Source: an uncultured Lachnospiraceae bacterium (GTDB lineage: Bacteria > Bacillota > Clostridia > Lachnospirales > Lachnospiraceae). From it: a DNA stretch of 47,194 nt. The position numbers and the translations under genes were made by a program. The notes under the pieces were generated by a model, which was not told the origin of the DNA, did not search any database, and saw only the letters and a list, made by a program, of their open reading frames with translations. Positions 24,556-33,145 of the stretch are shown here, in pieces. Numbering within the stretch: the stretch's first letter is position 1; the number at the start of each line of letters is the position of its first letter. The DNA lies in NCBI GenBank assembly GCA_910585995.1, contig CAJUGG010000117.1, forward strand, positions 1 to 47,194, read 5' to 3'.

Positions 24556-25284
24556 TTATAAGATTTTTCCCAGGAAATAGGAGGCTTGTTTTTGCCACCA
24601 ATTCCAGTCGTGGTTGACGTCAAAGCCCCAATAGTCTACGAAGGCGGGGATATGGCGGGATTTTAGGACTTGGTCCAGTTTACGGGTGTCTGCAAGGAGT
24701 TCGTCTTCCCAGGCGCCCTGGCCGACGCAGAAGAACATGTGACTGCGGGCGTAGAGTGCCATGTAGTAGTGGTCATAGGGCATGTTTTGCAGACAGTGGT
24801 AGGGGGAGTTCAGATAGACTAGGTCGTCCATATAGCCTCCTAGGATGTTGGCGGCATCATAGACGCCGCTCAGGCAGATGGTGGCGTCAAAACGGTCCGG
24901 AAAGCGAAAGAACAGATTTCCGGCGTGAAAGGCTCCCATGCTGCATCCTAAGGTCATGGGCATCGCTCCTCCCCCTGCCATGAGCGGATAGACTTCTTGT
25001 ACGAGGTACTGCATCCAGCGTTCGTGCAGCTCGATCCGTTCCCGTGGATTTTTATAGTTACAGGACCAGGTCTCGGAGTCGATGGTGTCGATACAGAATA
25101 AGCGAAGCTTGCCGGCATCGATAAAGGGGCGGCAGGCTTCCACCATACCGAAGCCTTCAAAGTCTCCATGTTTGCCATTTTGAGATGGGATGACGAGACA
25201 GGGTTTTCCCTGGTGCCCATATATTTTTAAAGGCATATGCCGGCTTAGTCTTTCGCTGTACCAGCTTAAATCTTCTATATGCAT
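24556..25284 (-). CDS. Esterase-family alpha/beta hydrolase
   Basis: A 242-aa soluble hydrolase. The nucleophile elbow is GCSMG (Ser115), followed by AFHAGNLFFRFPDRFD, typical of esterase D/COG4947-like proteins; Asp and His partners are plausible in FVDYWGFDVNHDWNWW (His near 229). It has no signal peptide, so it acts in the cytoplasm. It is the last gene of a three-gene minus-strand operon (PRPP synthetase-like, ATP-grasp, esterase), 28 nt after the ATP-grasp gene. The substrate is unknown; the neighbours suggest a small-molecule ligase product as a candidate. Confidence 0.85.
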   Translation of the reverse strand: MHIEDLSWYSERLSRHMPLKIYGHQGKPCLVIPSQNGKHGDFEGFGMVEACRPFIDAGKLRLFCIDTIDSETWSCNYKNPRERIELHERWMQYLVQEVYPLMAGGGAMPMTLGCSMGAFHAGNLFFRFPDRFDATICLSGVYDAANILGGYMDDLVYLNSPYHCLQNMPYDHYYMALYARSHMFFCVGQGAWEDELLADTRKLDQVLKSRHIPAFVDYWGFDVNHDWNWWQKQASYFLGKIL

Positions 25285-25312
25285 TGTTTTTTATTCTCCT
25301 AATATTTCATTT

Positions 25313-26554
25313 TCAGACAGCCTCTTCGCTGTTTTGCGCGGCTTCTTCTGTACCCTGTTCGGTCTCCAGCAGATACTGGAAGAATGTTTCCATCTCTTCT
25401 TTGTGTTCTAATTTTGCCAGATAGATATAATTTCCCATTCCATGAGCCAGTACTTCCGGAAGGGCTTCTGCGGTCTTCAGCTGGCTTTTAAAGGTGGTTA
25501 GGATCTCCTGGTGGGAATGTTTGTAGATGATCTCATTCCAGCGTCCTACAAAAGCGCAGAAGCAAGGGGTCGCTTTGCTCTTGTGACGGAGGCGGTCATA
25601 GACCATCATATCTGCAAAATGCTGATAGCAGTTGGTGCTGTGAGCAAAATTGATCATATCGGGTGTGGGTCCTCCGGAGGGCCGCATATTGACTTCTAAG
25701 CCCACGATCTGCCCTTTTTTGCCCAAATGGGGATGATTGGCGAGCAGCCGGAAAAATTCCAGATGGACAAAACGGCTACGCACTTTGAATGCCTTGATGC
25801 AGGCCCGCCCGCAGGCTTTCAGATCGTCTGCTAGATGATCTACAATATAAAAATGGATGGAATCATGTTCGTTGACGCAGTCCATGATGGAGATCGGCGA
25901 GATATTGCCGGTCTCGAAGAGGACAGAGCCTTTGCTGTTGATAATCGCGTCATAGGAACAGATCTCTCCTGGAACAAATTCTTCCATAATGTAAGGAACG
26001 GCCGGAAGGTTGCAGAAGAAACTTTTGAGATCTGCTGCATTTTGGATCTTCCAGGTATCGGAAGCGCCCACGCCGGAATCTGGTTTGACGATCACGGGAT
26101 ATCCCACTTGTCTGATAAATTTCTGGGCTTCTGCCAGGGTGGAGACTAAGTGATAACGTGCCGTGGGAATCCCTGCTTTTTCATAGCCTGCCTTCATCTT
26201 GGATTTGAATTTGATCAGTGCCATGTCTTTGGGCATAAGCCCTGTGGTGATGTGAAAATCTTCACGAAGTCTGGCGTCTTGAGTCAGCCAGTATTCGTTG
26301 TTGCTTTCTAACCAGTCGATTTTGCCGTGGCGAAAAGACAGATAAGCCACAGCGCGGAACATTTCATCATAATTCTCCATGTTTTCCACCCGGTAGTATT
26401 CAGTCAGGGCGCCTTTTAACCGGGGAGATAATCCGTCGTAGGGAGCATCCCCGATGCCAAGCACATTGACTCCGTTTGCCCGAAGAGCAATACAAAAATT
26501 CTCATAGTTGTCCGGAAAGCCCGGTGAAATAAAGATAAAATTCCGTCTGTTCAT
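25313..26554 (-). CDS. ATP-grasp domain protein
   Basis: A 413-aa cytoplasmic ATP-grasp enzyme; such proteins join a carboxylate to an amine or thiol through an acyl-phosphate. The N-terminal Rossmann-like part begins NFIFISPGFPDNYENFC. The ATP-grasp core (about 105-310) shows GYPVIVKPDSGVGASDTW (Lys and glycine-rich loop), YIMEEFVPGEICSYDAI and the metal-site GLEVNMRPSGG. A C-terminal extension (about 320-413) ends in an acidic tail. It starts 3 nt after the PRPP-synthetase-like gene, so the two are tightly coupled. It resembles carbamoyl-phosphate-synthase-like and D-Ala-D-Ala-ligase-like members, but its substrate is not recognisable. Confidence 0.85.
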   Translation of the reverse strand: MNRRNFIFISPGFPDNYENFCIALRANGVNVLGIGDAPYDGLSPRLKGALTEYYRVENMENYDEMFRAVAYLSFRHGKIDWLESNNEYWLTQDARLREDFHITTGLMPKDMALIKFKSKMKAGYEKAGIPTARYHLVSTLAEAQKFIRQVGYPVIVKPDSGVGASDTWKIQNAADLKSFFCNLPAVPYIMEEFVPGEICSYDAIINSKGSVLFETGNISPISIMDCVNEHDSIHFYIVDHLADDLKACGRACIKAFKVRSRFVHLEFFRLLANHPHLGKKGQIVGLEVNMRPSGGPTPDMINFAHSTNCYQHFADMMVYDRLRHKSKATPCFCAFVGRWNEIIYKHSHQEILTTFKSQLKTAEALPEVLAHGMGNYIYLAKLEHKEEMETFFQYLLETEQGTEEAAQNSEEAV

Positions 26555-26557
26555 AGA

Positions 26558-27736
26558 TTACAGTTCTCCGTTTTCGTATTTTTTTAAGAACCGGTGGATA
26601 CGCTCATAGGGGTCCAGAAGGTCACTGATAGACGCATCGTGATTCAGGGTATCGATTAAGAGAGCGATGTATTTGCTCATATCACAGCTGATGTAGTAAG
26701 GTCTTAAGAGCAGTTCTGGTCTCTGATAGACCAGATTGGTGGTCAAAAGTCGGTCAAAGAGTCCTTCTTCATAGGCTTTGTCGAATTTTTCCATGCCATT
26801 GGTAAAAAGTCCAAACGTGGAGTATAAGAAGATCCTTCTGGCTTTTAATTCTTTTAATTTGTGAGCGACATCGATCATACTTTCGCCGGAAGAGATCATA
26901 TCGTCGATGACGATGACGTCTTTGCCTTCCACATTGCTGCCTAAAAATTCATGGGCGACGATGGGATTGCGACCGTTGACGATCTTGGTGTAATCTCTGC
27001 GTTTATAGAACATGCCCATATCCACGCCTAAGATATTGGCGATATAGATCGCACGACTCATACCGCCTTCATCGGGGCTTATCACCATCAGATGATCGCT
27101 GTCCACAGAGATGTCATGTACATTGCCTAAGAGGGCTTTGACGAACTGATAGGCGGGCTGTATGGTCTCAAAACCATGCAGAGGGATGGCATTTTGCACT
27201 CTGGGATCATGTGCGTCAAACGTCAGGATATTTTCCACTCCCATATCCACCAGTTCCCGTAATGCCAGTGCACAGTCCAAGGATTCTCTTGTGGAGCGCT
27301 TATGCTGGCGGCTTTCATACAAAAAAGGCATGATCACAGTGATCCGGCGCGCTTTGCCTCCGCATGCGGCGATGATGCGTTTCAGATCCTGATAGTGATC
27401 GTCCGGCGACATATGGTTCGTCTGGCCGCACAGAGAGTAGGTCAGGCTGTAGTTGCACACATCCACCATCAGATAGAGGTCCCGTCCGCGGACGGATTCC
27501 TGCAGGATGCCTTTGGCTTCTCCAGAACCAAACCGGGGGACGCTTGCCTTGATCAGATAAGAATTCTGCTCATAGCCTTGAAAGGCCAGGGTGTTTTTGT
27601 GTTCGTTGGCACTTTCTCTGCGCCATTGAACCAGATAGTCGTTTACTTTGCTGCCCATCTCCTGACAGCTTGCCAGGGGGATCAGTCCAAGAGAGCCAAC
27701 CGGAATGTTTTCCAGCACCCGTTCGCTGCGTTGCAT
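26558..27736 (-). CDS. Ribose-phosphate pyrophosphokinase-like protein
   Basis: A 392-aa relative of PRPP synthetase, which makes phosphoribosyl pyrophosphate from ribose-5-phosphate and ATP. It is longer than the usual 310-320 aa, with an N-terminal extension and inserts. The ATP/flexible loop region MPFLYESRQHKRSTRESL, the conserved FDAHDPRVQNAI block (the DLHAxQIQGFF equivalent) and the PRPP loop VIVIDDMISSGES are present, the last with Ser-Ser-Gly-Glu-Ser in place of the common TAGT. A long form like this is, as I recall, common in Lachnospiraceae. It leads the operon with its own promoter. Activity is likely but the variant loop leaves some doubt. Confidence 0.85.
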   Translation of the reverse strand: MQRSERVLENIPVGSLGLIPLASCQEMGSKVNDYLVQWRRESANEHKNTLAFQGYEQNSYLIKASVPRFGSGEAKGILQESVRGRDLYLMVDVCNYSLTYSLCGQTNHMSPDDHYQDLKRIIAACGGKARRITVIMPFLYESRQHKRSTRESLDCALALRELVDMGVENILTFDAHDPRVQNAIPLHGFETIQPAYQFVKALLGNVHDISVDSDHLMVISPDEGGMSRAIYIANILGVDMGMFYKRRDYTKIVNGRNPIVAHEFLGSNVEGKDVIVIDDMISSGESMIDVAHKLKELKARRIFLYSTFGLFTNGMEKFDKAYEEGLFDRLLTTNLVYQRPELLLRPYYISCDMSKYIALLIDTLNHDASISDLLDPYERIHRFLKKYENGEL

Positions 27737-27784
27737 AGGTTCACTTCCTCCTTTGAGATCATTGAGATAGATTTTTCCAAAACC

Positions 27785-27814
27785 GTTATATCATCTTAGC
27801 CCGTCCGCCGTCAA
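27785..27814 (-). promoter_or_regulatory. Promoter of the PRPP synthetase-like operon
   Basis: On the minus strand: -35 TTGACG (27809-27814), 18-bp spacer, -10 TATAAC (27785-27790), just past the end of the dnaI-like gene. Confidence 0.65.
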
Positions 27815-27820
27815 GAAATA

Positions 27821-28819
27821 TTAATGAGAACGGGAGATTTTCCTGTGTATCCGGATATCGCTTCCGGTGAATTTTACAAGCGTGCAGGTACTGGTGATGC
27901 GTGAGAACACACGTTCGCTATAAATATCCCGAAAATCCTTCGGGGATAAGTTGGTGGAGATAATCGTGGATCTTCGCCGCAGGGCACGTTCATTTAATAC
28001 CTGAAATAATTTGGATACGGTGAAGGTATTGGCCATCTCCGTACCAATGTCGTCTAGGATCAAAAGATCACTGTCTAAAAGCGCTTCATGTCTCTGCCCG
28101 AACGTCTCTGCTTCCTCTTGCTTTTGACTCAGGGAAAAATGTTCAAACAGCTGAAACGCTGTAAAATAGACGACAGAATGTCCGCTGTCTAATAATTCTT
28201 TGGCGATGCAGTTGGTTAAAAAAGTCTTGCCGGTGCCCACAGGGCCATAGAATAAAAGCCCGCGGGATTCTTCGTCAAAAGATTCGATAAAATTTTCACA
28301 AGTATGCAGGATCATCGGTATGGCAGCCCGCTGTTCTTTGTCGTAGACATCATAGGACAAGGTGGAAAAATTCTCTTCTTCCAAGATCGCTTCTAACCGG
28401 GAAGAAGAGTACAAAAGACGGATCTCTTCTCTGCGGAAACAGTGGCATTTTTTGCGTCCGATGTATCCAGTGTCCTGACAGTCCGGGCAGGTATAGGATG
28501 GCTCCAGATAATCTGCGGGATAGCCGGCTTTCTTTAGCAGAGCTTTTTTTTCTTCACGAAGGCTTACAAGCCGTTCTCTTAGACTCTCAAGCGTCTGCTT
28601 TTTTTCCTGATCATACTGCACCGGGTCTTTGGGTTCTATGGCAAAGAGCTGCTCTGCCTTTTTCAGGCTGAAGGAGGAGATCTCTTCTTCTAACTCCCGG
28701 ATCTTAGGAAATCTTCGATAGACCTCTTCCTGATGCATGGTCTGTGTGCGGTAATTGTGATACTGTCGGTTGTCATAGATCCGCATGATTGTGTCATATT
28801 GTTTGTTGGTTAGTGGCAT
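27821..28819 (-). CDS. DnaI/DnaC-type helicase loader ATPase
   Basis: A 332-aa AAA+ ATPase that would load the replicative helicase onto DNA at the origin or at restarted forks. The N-terminal half is helical and charged, followed by a zinc-binding-like CPDCQDTGYIGRKKCHC motif (about 110-126). The ATPase core has Walker A GPVGTGKT, Walker B LLILDDIG and sensor STNLSPKDF with the SRI arginine-finger region near ERVFSRI. It lies 16 nt downstream of the DnaD-like gene, the usual Firmicute loader pairing. It is often annotated as ATP-binding protein or DnaC. Confidence 0.92.
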   Translation of the reverse strand: MPLTNKQYDTIMRIYDNRQYHNYRTQTMHQEEVYRRFPKIRELEEEISSFSLKKAEQLFAIEPKDPVQYDQEKKQTLESLRERLVSLREEKKALLKKAGYPADYLEPSYTCPDCQDTGYIGRKKCHCFRREEIRLLYSSSRLEAILEEENFSTLSYDVYDKEQRAAIPMILHTCENFIESFDEESRGLLFYGPVGTGKTFLTNCIAKELLDSGHSVVYFTAFQLFEHFSLSQKQEEAETFGQRHEALLDSDLLILDDIGTEMANTFTVSKLFQVLNERALRRRSTIISTNLSPKDFRDIYSERVFSRITSTCTLVKFTGSDIRIHRKISRSH

Positions 28820-28835
28820 CGTCGTCTCCTGCAGT

Positions 28836-29858
28836 CTATTGCTGGCTCTGTAAAAGCTGCTGCTCTAACTCGTCAAAATTGTAGTTGCGCTGTTCAAAGT
28901 TGCTAAAGCCGGTGGCACGTGCAGCCGGGGCCAAAGTTCTCTGCACTGCCCGTTTCTGATGTGTCTGGTCCAGCTTTTTGATATCTTCGAGATTATGTAC
29001 TTTTTGCTTGTTCCAGCTTTTCAGGATCTGGTCTGCATATTCAAAACTGGGCTTGTGGAGGCGCTCCATCGTCCGTCTGCAGGCTTCTAATACCAGGTCT
29101 AAGGTAAAATCATAGGTGGTCAGCCATTTTTCCATATAGCGCAGTTCTGGGTCCACCGGATTGCGGTCATTGATGCCGAATGCTTTCATGATGGCAAAAC
29201 AGCCGCGGGTGTAAGTGGTGGTGCGTTCCTTGGCCTGTGTGACGGTGCTGATGCCTGCTTCTGCCCAGGCCAGCGCCACGGATTCGATATAGTGGATACT
29301 GCGGCTTCCCTTGCAGACGCAGTATTCCACCAGATATTCGATCAGATCTGCGGAAAAATGCAGCTGGTCGTAAAAATATAAAAGTGTCTCGATCTCGGAA
29401 GGAGACAAGGTCTTTTTCAGATATTGTTCGCAGACAAATAAAAGCTGCTGGCACTCCGCTTGGGTGGAAAACTGCGCCAGTTCATTTCTTGTATAGGATC
29501 TGCGGGCTGTCGGGGAGGTCAGAGGCTCTGTGACGGCTTCTTTTTTCGCCTTTTTTGCAGGGGCCTTGATCTCTAAGAGACAGATGCCTGTCAGCTCTTT
29601 AGCCTTGTTGTACTCCAGCTTTAAGATGCCTTCTTTTTCCCAATATTTCAGAGCGCGCAGGATATCTCCTTCTGTGTGATCCAATGCGTCGGCAAGCGTA
29701 GTGACTGACAAAGGCGAAGAAGGAGTCAAAAGGGCGCGGAGCAGGTAGAGATAGACTTTTACATATTCTCCGTTGGCTTTTGGCATATAATAGTCTAAAA
29801 ACAGATTCGAGATGCAGGTTTTGTCGGCCGGCATCTGGGTATTTAAAGTAAAGCTCAT
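28836..29858 (-). CDS. DnaD/DnaB-type replication initiation protein
   Basis: A 340-aa primosome protein that works with the loader ATPase encoded next. The ATG at 29858 (MSFTLNTQMPADKT) lies 10 nt after GAGGAG; an in-frame GTG six codons upstream overlaps that site and is rejected. The N-terminal region (about 1-110) has a winged-helix-like pattern (YLYLLRALLTPSSPLSVTTLADALDHTEGDILRALKYWEKEGI, seen in parts), and the DnaD/DnaB2 domain (about 135-300) ends with the family YADQILKSWNKQKV-type motif. A set of DnaA boxes lies just upstream. Confidence 0.9.
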   Translation of the reverse strand: MSFTLNTQMPADKTCISNLFLDYYMPKANGEYVKVYLYLLRALLTPSSPLSVTTLADALDHTEGDILRALKYWEKEGILKLEYNKAKELTGICLLEIKAPAKKAKKEAVTEPLTSPTARRSYTRNELAQFSTQAECQQLLFVCEQYLKKTLSPSEIETLLYFYDQLHFSADLIEYLVEYCVCKGSRSIHYIESVALAWAEAGISTVTQAKERTTTYTRGCFAIMKAFGINDRNPVDPELRYMEKWLTTYDFTLDLVLEACRRTMERLHKPSFEYADQILKSWNKQKVHNLEDIKKLDQTHQKRAVQRTLAPAARATGFSNFEQRNYNFDELEQQLLQSQQ

Positions 29859-29893
29859 AGGGTGCACACTCCTCACATTTGACTTCTAGGTGG

Positions 29894-29902
29894 ATTATAG
29901 CA
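29894..29902 (-). promoter_or_regulatory. Extended -10 promoter of the dnaD-dnaI operon
   Basis: On the minus strand TGCTATAAT (TG-n-TATAAT). The -35 region is poor. It sits about 43 bp from the nearest DnaA-box-like site at 29945. Confidence 0.65.
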
Positions 29903-29944
29903 CAATCATTTTGAAAAGAAAATACTCCCCCCTGGTGCTGGGGA

Positions 29945-30167
29945 TATGGATAAGCTTGTGAGGATAGGAATGTGGATAATGTGGATAACTTGGTGGATAG
30001 ATTGGATTATGGGAAACCGGATTCGACAAAAAAGGACACAAAAAATGGGAAAATTCACGTTTTTTGTGAGGAAACAGAAAAATTATTATGTAAATGTCTT
30101 ATCCACGAAAAAATCCACATGCTTATACAACTTTTTATGTTGATAAACATGTGGATAATGTGGATAA
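29945..30167. promoter_or_regulatory. Cluster of DnaA boxes between dnaD and murC
   Basis: Four perfect TGTGGATAA boxes occur as two abutting pairs: 29971-29979/29980-29988 and 30150-30158/30159-30167. One-mismatch boxes are at 29945-29953 (TATGGATAA), 30099-30107 (TTATCCACG) and 30138-30146 (TGTTGATAA), with weaker ones at 29992, 30111 and 30123. The stretch between is AT-rich. TTATCAACA also occurs inside the 3' end of murC at 30223-30231. The site lies upstream of the helicase-loader operon and right at the murC stop codon. Confidence 0.75.
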
Positions 30168-30169
30168 CT

Positions 30170-31549
30170 TTAGTGGGAAAGCAAGTTTTCCCCAATTTTC
30201 AGCACGTCTCCGGCCCCCATAGTTATCAACAGGTCCCCGTGTATACATTTTTTTAATAAAAATTTTTCAATTTCTTCAAAAGTAGAAAAATAATCACAGT
30301 GTTTGCCTAATTTTTCCAGTTCTGCCTTGAGATCTAAGGAGGTGATGCCGATGGTATTTACTTCTCTGGCGGCATAGATGTCCGTGAGAACTACATGGTC
30401 GGCCAGAGAGAGGGCTTTGGCAAAATCCGGTAAAAATGCCTTTGTACGGGTGTAGGTGTGGGGCTGGAAGACACACCAGAGTTCCCGGTGCGGATAGTTG
30501 CGGGCAGCAGTTAGTGTTGCCTTGATCTCCGTGGGGTGGTGTGCATAGTCGTCTATGATCGTGACGCCGTCTACGCTTCCTTTGTACTGGAACCTGCGGT
30601 CTGTGCCGTGAAAATCCAAAAGCCCGCTGACTGCGCTGTCAAAGCCGATGCCAAGCTCTAAAGCCACTGAGAGGGCTGCCAGAGCATTGGAGATATTGTG
30701 AACACCTGGAACGCACAGGCTGACGGGACCGAGGGTTTCTCCCTGGTGATACAAAAGGAAAGAGGCACAGCCTTTTTCATCGTAGGTGATGCCCTTTGCC
30801 GTGTAGTCTTCTGTTCCGTCAAGACCGCAGGTGACGACGTGGGCCAAGATATCTTTTGTGATCTCTTCCGGTTTGGGGATGGAACTGTCGAGTACCAGCA
30901 GGCCGTCAGCGGGCAGAAGGGCTGCAAATCGGTGGAAAGAATCCCGGATCTGTGAGAGATCCTTGAAAAAATCCATATGGTCTGCCTCAATATTTAAGAT
31001 AATGCCTGTGGTTGGATAGAAAGATAAAAAGCTGTTGGTGTATTCACATGCTTCCGTCAGAAAGGTATCCGAGTGTCCCACACGGATATTACCGCCGATC
31101 TGGGGCAGGATGCCGCCTACCGTGATGGTGGGGTCTTTCTCTGCTTTTAAAAGAATCGTGGAGAGCATGGAAGTGGTGGTGGTCTTTCCATGGGTGCCGG
31201 CTACAGCGATGGCTGTCGGATAGTTGCGCATAATCTGTCCCAAAAGCTCGGCTCTTGCAAGCATGGGAAGACCTGCCTTTTTTGCCGCTGCATATTCAGG
31301 GTTGTCTGGATGGATGGCTGCCGTGTAGACGACCACATCCGTGCCGGGCAGGATATTTTCTGCTTTTTGCCCATAAAAGATCCTGGCACCAAGTGTTTCT
31401 AGATGTCTGGTCAGTTGGGACTCTCTGGCATCCGAGCCGCTGATGGTAAAACCTTCTTTTAGAAGTATCTCTGCTAAACCGCTCATGCTGATCCCACCGA
31501 TGCCAATAAAATGCACATGTTTGGGGGTGTGAAAATTTATCTGATACAT
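30170..31549 (-). CDS. murC: UDP-N-acetylmuramate--L-alanine ligase (MurC)
   Basis: This cytoplasmic ligase adds L-alanine to UDP-MurNAc using ATP, the first peptide step of peptidoglycan precursor synthesis. The start is the ATG at 31549 (MYQINFHTPKHVHFIGIGG), preceded by GGAGAAT; the ATG ten codons upstream lacks a site. At 459 aa it is of normal length. It shows the N-terminal Rossmann-like HFIGIGGISMSG, the ATP loop GTHGKTTTTSM, the Mur ligase central region with EACEYTNSFLSFYPT, and the DDYAHHPTEIKATL motif. It has its own promoter, divergent from glgC. Confidence 0.97.
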   Translation of the reverse strand: MYQINFHTPKHVHFIGIGGISMSGLAEILLKEGFTISGSDARESQLTRHLETLGARIFYGQKAENILPGTDVVVYTAAIHPDNPEYAAAKKAGLPMLARAELLGQIMRNYPTAIAVAGTHGKTTTTSMLSTILLKAEKDPTITVGGILPQIGGNIRVGHSDTFLTEACEYTNSFLSFYPTTGIILNIEADHMDFFKDLSQIRDSFHRFAALLPADGLLVLDSSIPKPEEITKDILAHVVTCGLDGTEDYTAKGITYDEKGCASFLLYHQGETLGPVSLCVPGVHNISNALAALSVALELGIGFDSAVSGLLDFHGTDRRFQYKGSVDGVTIIDDYAHHPTEIKATLTAARNYPHRELWCVFQPHTYTRTKAFLPDFAKALSLADHVVLTDIYAAREVNTIGITSLDLKAELEKLGKHCDYFSTFEEIEKFLLKKCIHGDLLITMGAGDVLKIGENLLSH

Positions 31550-31617
31550 AGTTTTTATTCTCCATTCTTTTGATCTCATCCTGTCGCCATTCTGGAAAAA
31601 ACAGGCTGCTATGATAT

Positions 31618-31645
31618 ATTATACAATGCTCAGATAAAAAATCAA
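31618..31645 (-). promoter_or_regulatory. Promoter of murC
   Basis: On the minus strand: -35 TTGATT (31640-31645), 16-bp spacer, -10 TATAAT (31618-31623). Confidence 0.7.
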
Positions 31646-31803
31646 CGGAGGTTCTGTGGAGAACTCTTGTATTTCTGTAATATTTACCAAAAATACAGGC
31701 GAAAAATTATGAAAAATGACGAATTATGAAACGTTTGTTCTGTATCGGAGAAAAAAGGAGTCACAAAATGGTGAAATTATGTGAATAATTTTCGCTTAAA
31801 ATG

Positions 31804-31832
31804 TTCACTATTTACAAAAGGTATGTTATAAT
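31804..31832 (+). promoter_or_regulatory. Promoter of the glgC-glgD operon
   Basis: -35 TTCACT (31804-31809), 17-bp spacer, -10 TATAAT (31827-31832) with an upstream TG (extended -10). The 150 bp between this and the murC promoter are AT-rich with no other feature seen. Confidence 0.75.
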
Positions 31833-31873
31833 AAGGCATCAAAGCATTTAATGTTACAGCAAGAGGTGATAAC

Positions 31874-33145
31874 GTGATTAAAAAAGAAATGATTGCCATG
31901 CTTTTAGCGGGCGGACAGGGAAGCAGACTAGGAGTGCTCACTGCCAAGGTGGCAAAGCCAGCAGTCGCTTTCGGCGGGAAGTATCGGATCATTGATTTCC
32001 CACTTAGCAACTGTATTAATTCGGGTATTGATACAGTCGGTGTTTTGACTCAGTACCAGCCTCTGCGTCTAAATACACATATCGGCATCGGTATGCCATG
32101 GGATTTGGATCGCAACAATGGAGGGGTGACGATCCTCTCACCCTATGAAAAGAGTGTTGGAAGCGACTGGTATTCGGGTACAGCTAATGCAATCTATCAA
32201 AATATTGATTATATCGATACATATAATCCAGATTATGTATTGATTCTGTCAGGTGATCACATCTATAAGATGGATTATGAGGTGATGCTGGACTATCATA
32301 AAGAGAATGATGCAGCAGTTACCATTGCTTGTATGCCGGTTCCATGGGAAGAAGCAAGCCGCTTTGGCGTTGTCATCACAGACGAGAATGGTCAGATTAA
32401 CGAATTTGAAGAAAAGCCGGAAAATCCAAGGAGCAACTTAGCTTCCATGGGTATCTATATCTTTACATGGAAAGTTCTTCGGGAAGCATTGATTAAGATG
32501 AGAGATGTACCAGGCTGTGATTTTGGAAAACACATCCTGCCGGAGTGTCTGGGGAATAGAGAACGTCTGTTCGCCTATGAGTACAACGGCTACTGGAAAG
32601 ATGTGGGGACTTTAGGTTCTTATTGGGAAGCCAACATGGAGCTGATCGACATCATTCCTGAGTTTAATCTCTATGAGGAGTTCTGGAAGATCTACACCAA
32701 GAGCGATGCGGTGCCGCCTCTGTATGTATCTGGGGAAGGCTTTATTGAGCGGAGCTTAGTCTGTGGCAATTCTACCATTGAGGGTACAGTATTAAACTCC
32801 GTGATTGGCGCCGGTGTGACCGTGGGCAAGGGAGCCACTGTTCGGGACTCTATCATTATGAAGAATACGGTCATCGGGGAAGGATGTACGGTTGACAAAG
32901 CCATTATTGCAGAGGATGTGGAGATTGGCAGAGACTGCGTCATCGGCGTGGGAGAAGATATTCCCAATAAAATGAATCCCAAAGTATATTCCTTTGGCCT
33001 TGTGACGATCGGGGAAAATTCTGTCGTTCCATCCAATGTAAAGATTGGTCTGAACACTGCCATATCCGGTAAGACAGAGGAAACAGATTATCCGGATGGC
33101 GTGCTTGCAAGCGGCGAGACTTTGATTAAGGCAGGTGAGAGATAA
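31874..33145 (+). CDS. glgC: Glucose-1-phosphate adenylyltransferase, catalytic subunit (GlgC)
   Basis: This enzyme makes ADP-glucose from glucose-1-phosphate and ATP, the controlled step of bacterial glycogen synthesis. The start is GTG after AAGAGGTG. The 423 aa carry the nucleotidyltransferase signature MLLAGGQGSRLG, the KPAVAFGGKYRIIDFPLSNC block, SGDHIYKMDY (catalytic Asp) and FEEKP, then a C-terminal left-handed beta-helix (about 290-400). The glgD start overlaps its stop by one base, so the two subunits are made together, as in the Firmicute GlgC-GlgD heteromer. Confidence 0.96.
   Translation: MIKKEMIAMLLAGGQGSRLGVLTAKVAKPAVAFGGKYRIIDFPLSNCINSGIDTVGVLTQYQPLRLNTHIGIGMPWDLDRNNGGVTILSPYEKSVGSDWYSGTANAIYQNIDYIDTYNPDYVLILSGDHIYKMDYEVMLDYHKENDAAVTIACMPVPWEEASRFGVVITDENGQINEFEEKPENPRSNLASMGIYIFTWKVLREALIKMRDVPGCDFGKHILPECLGNRERLFAYEYNGYWKDVGTLGSYWEANMELIDIIPEFNLYEEFWKIYTKSDAVPPLYVSGEGFIERSLVCGNSTIEGTVLNSVIGAGVTVGKGATVRDSIIMKNTVIGEGCTVDKAIIAEDVEIGRDCVIGVGEDIPNKMNPKVYSFGLVTIGENSVVPSNVKIGLNTAISGKTEETDYPDGVLASGETLIKAGER

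Noticed and set aside
29945..30167. Chromosomal replication origin (oriC)
   Set aside because: The DnaA-box density is origin-like, but dnaA, dnaN, rpmH and a clear AT-rich unwinding element are absent. It is reported as a DnaA-box cluster only.
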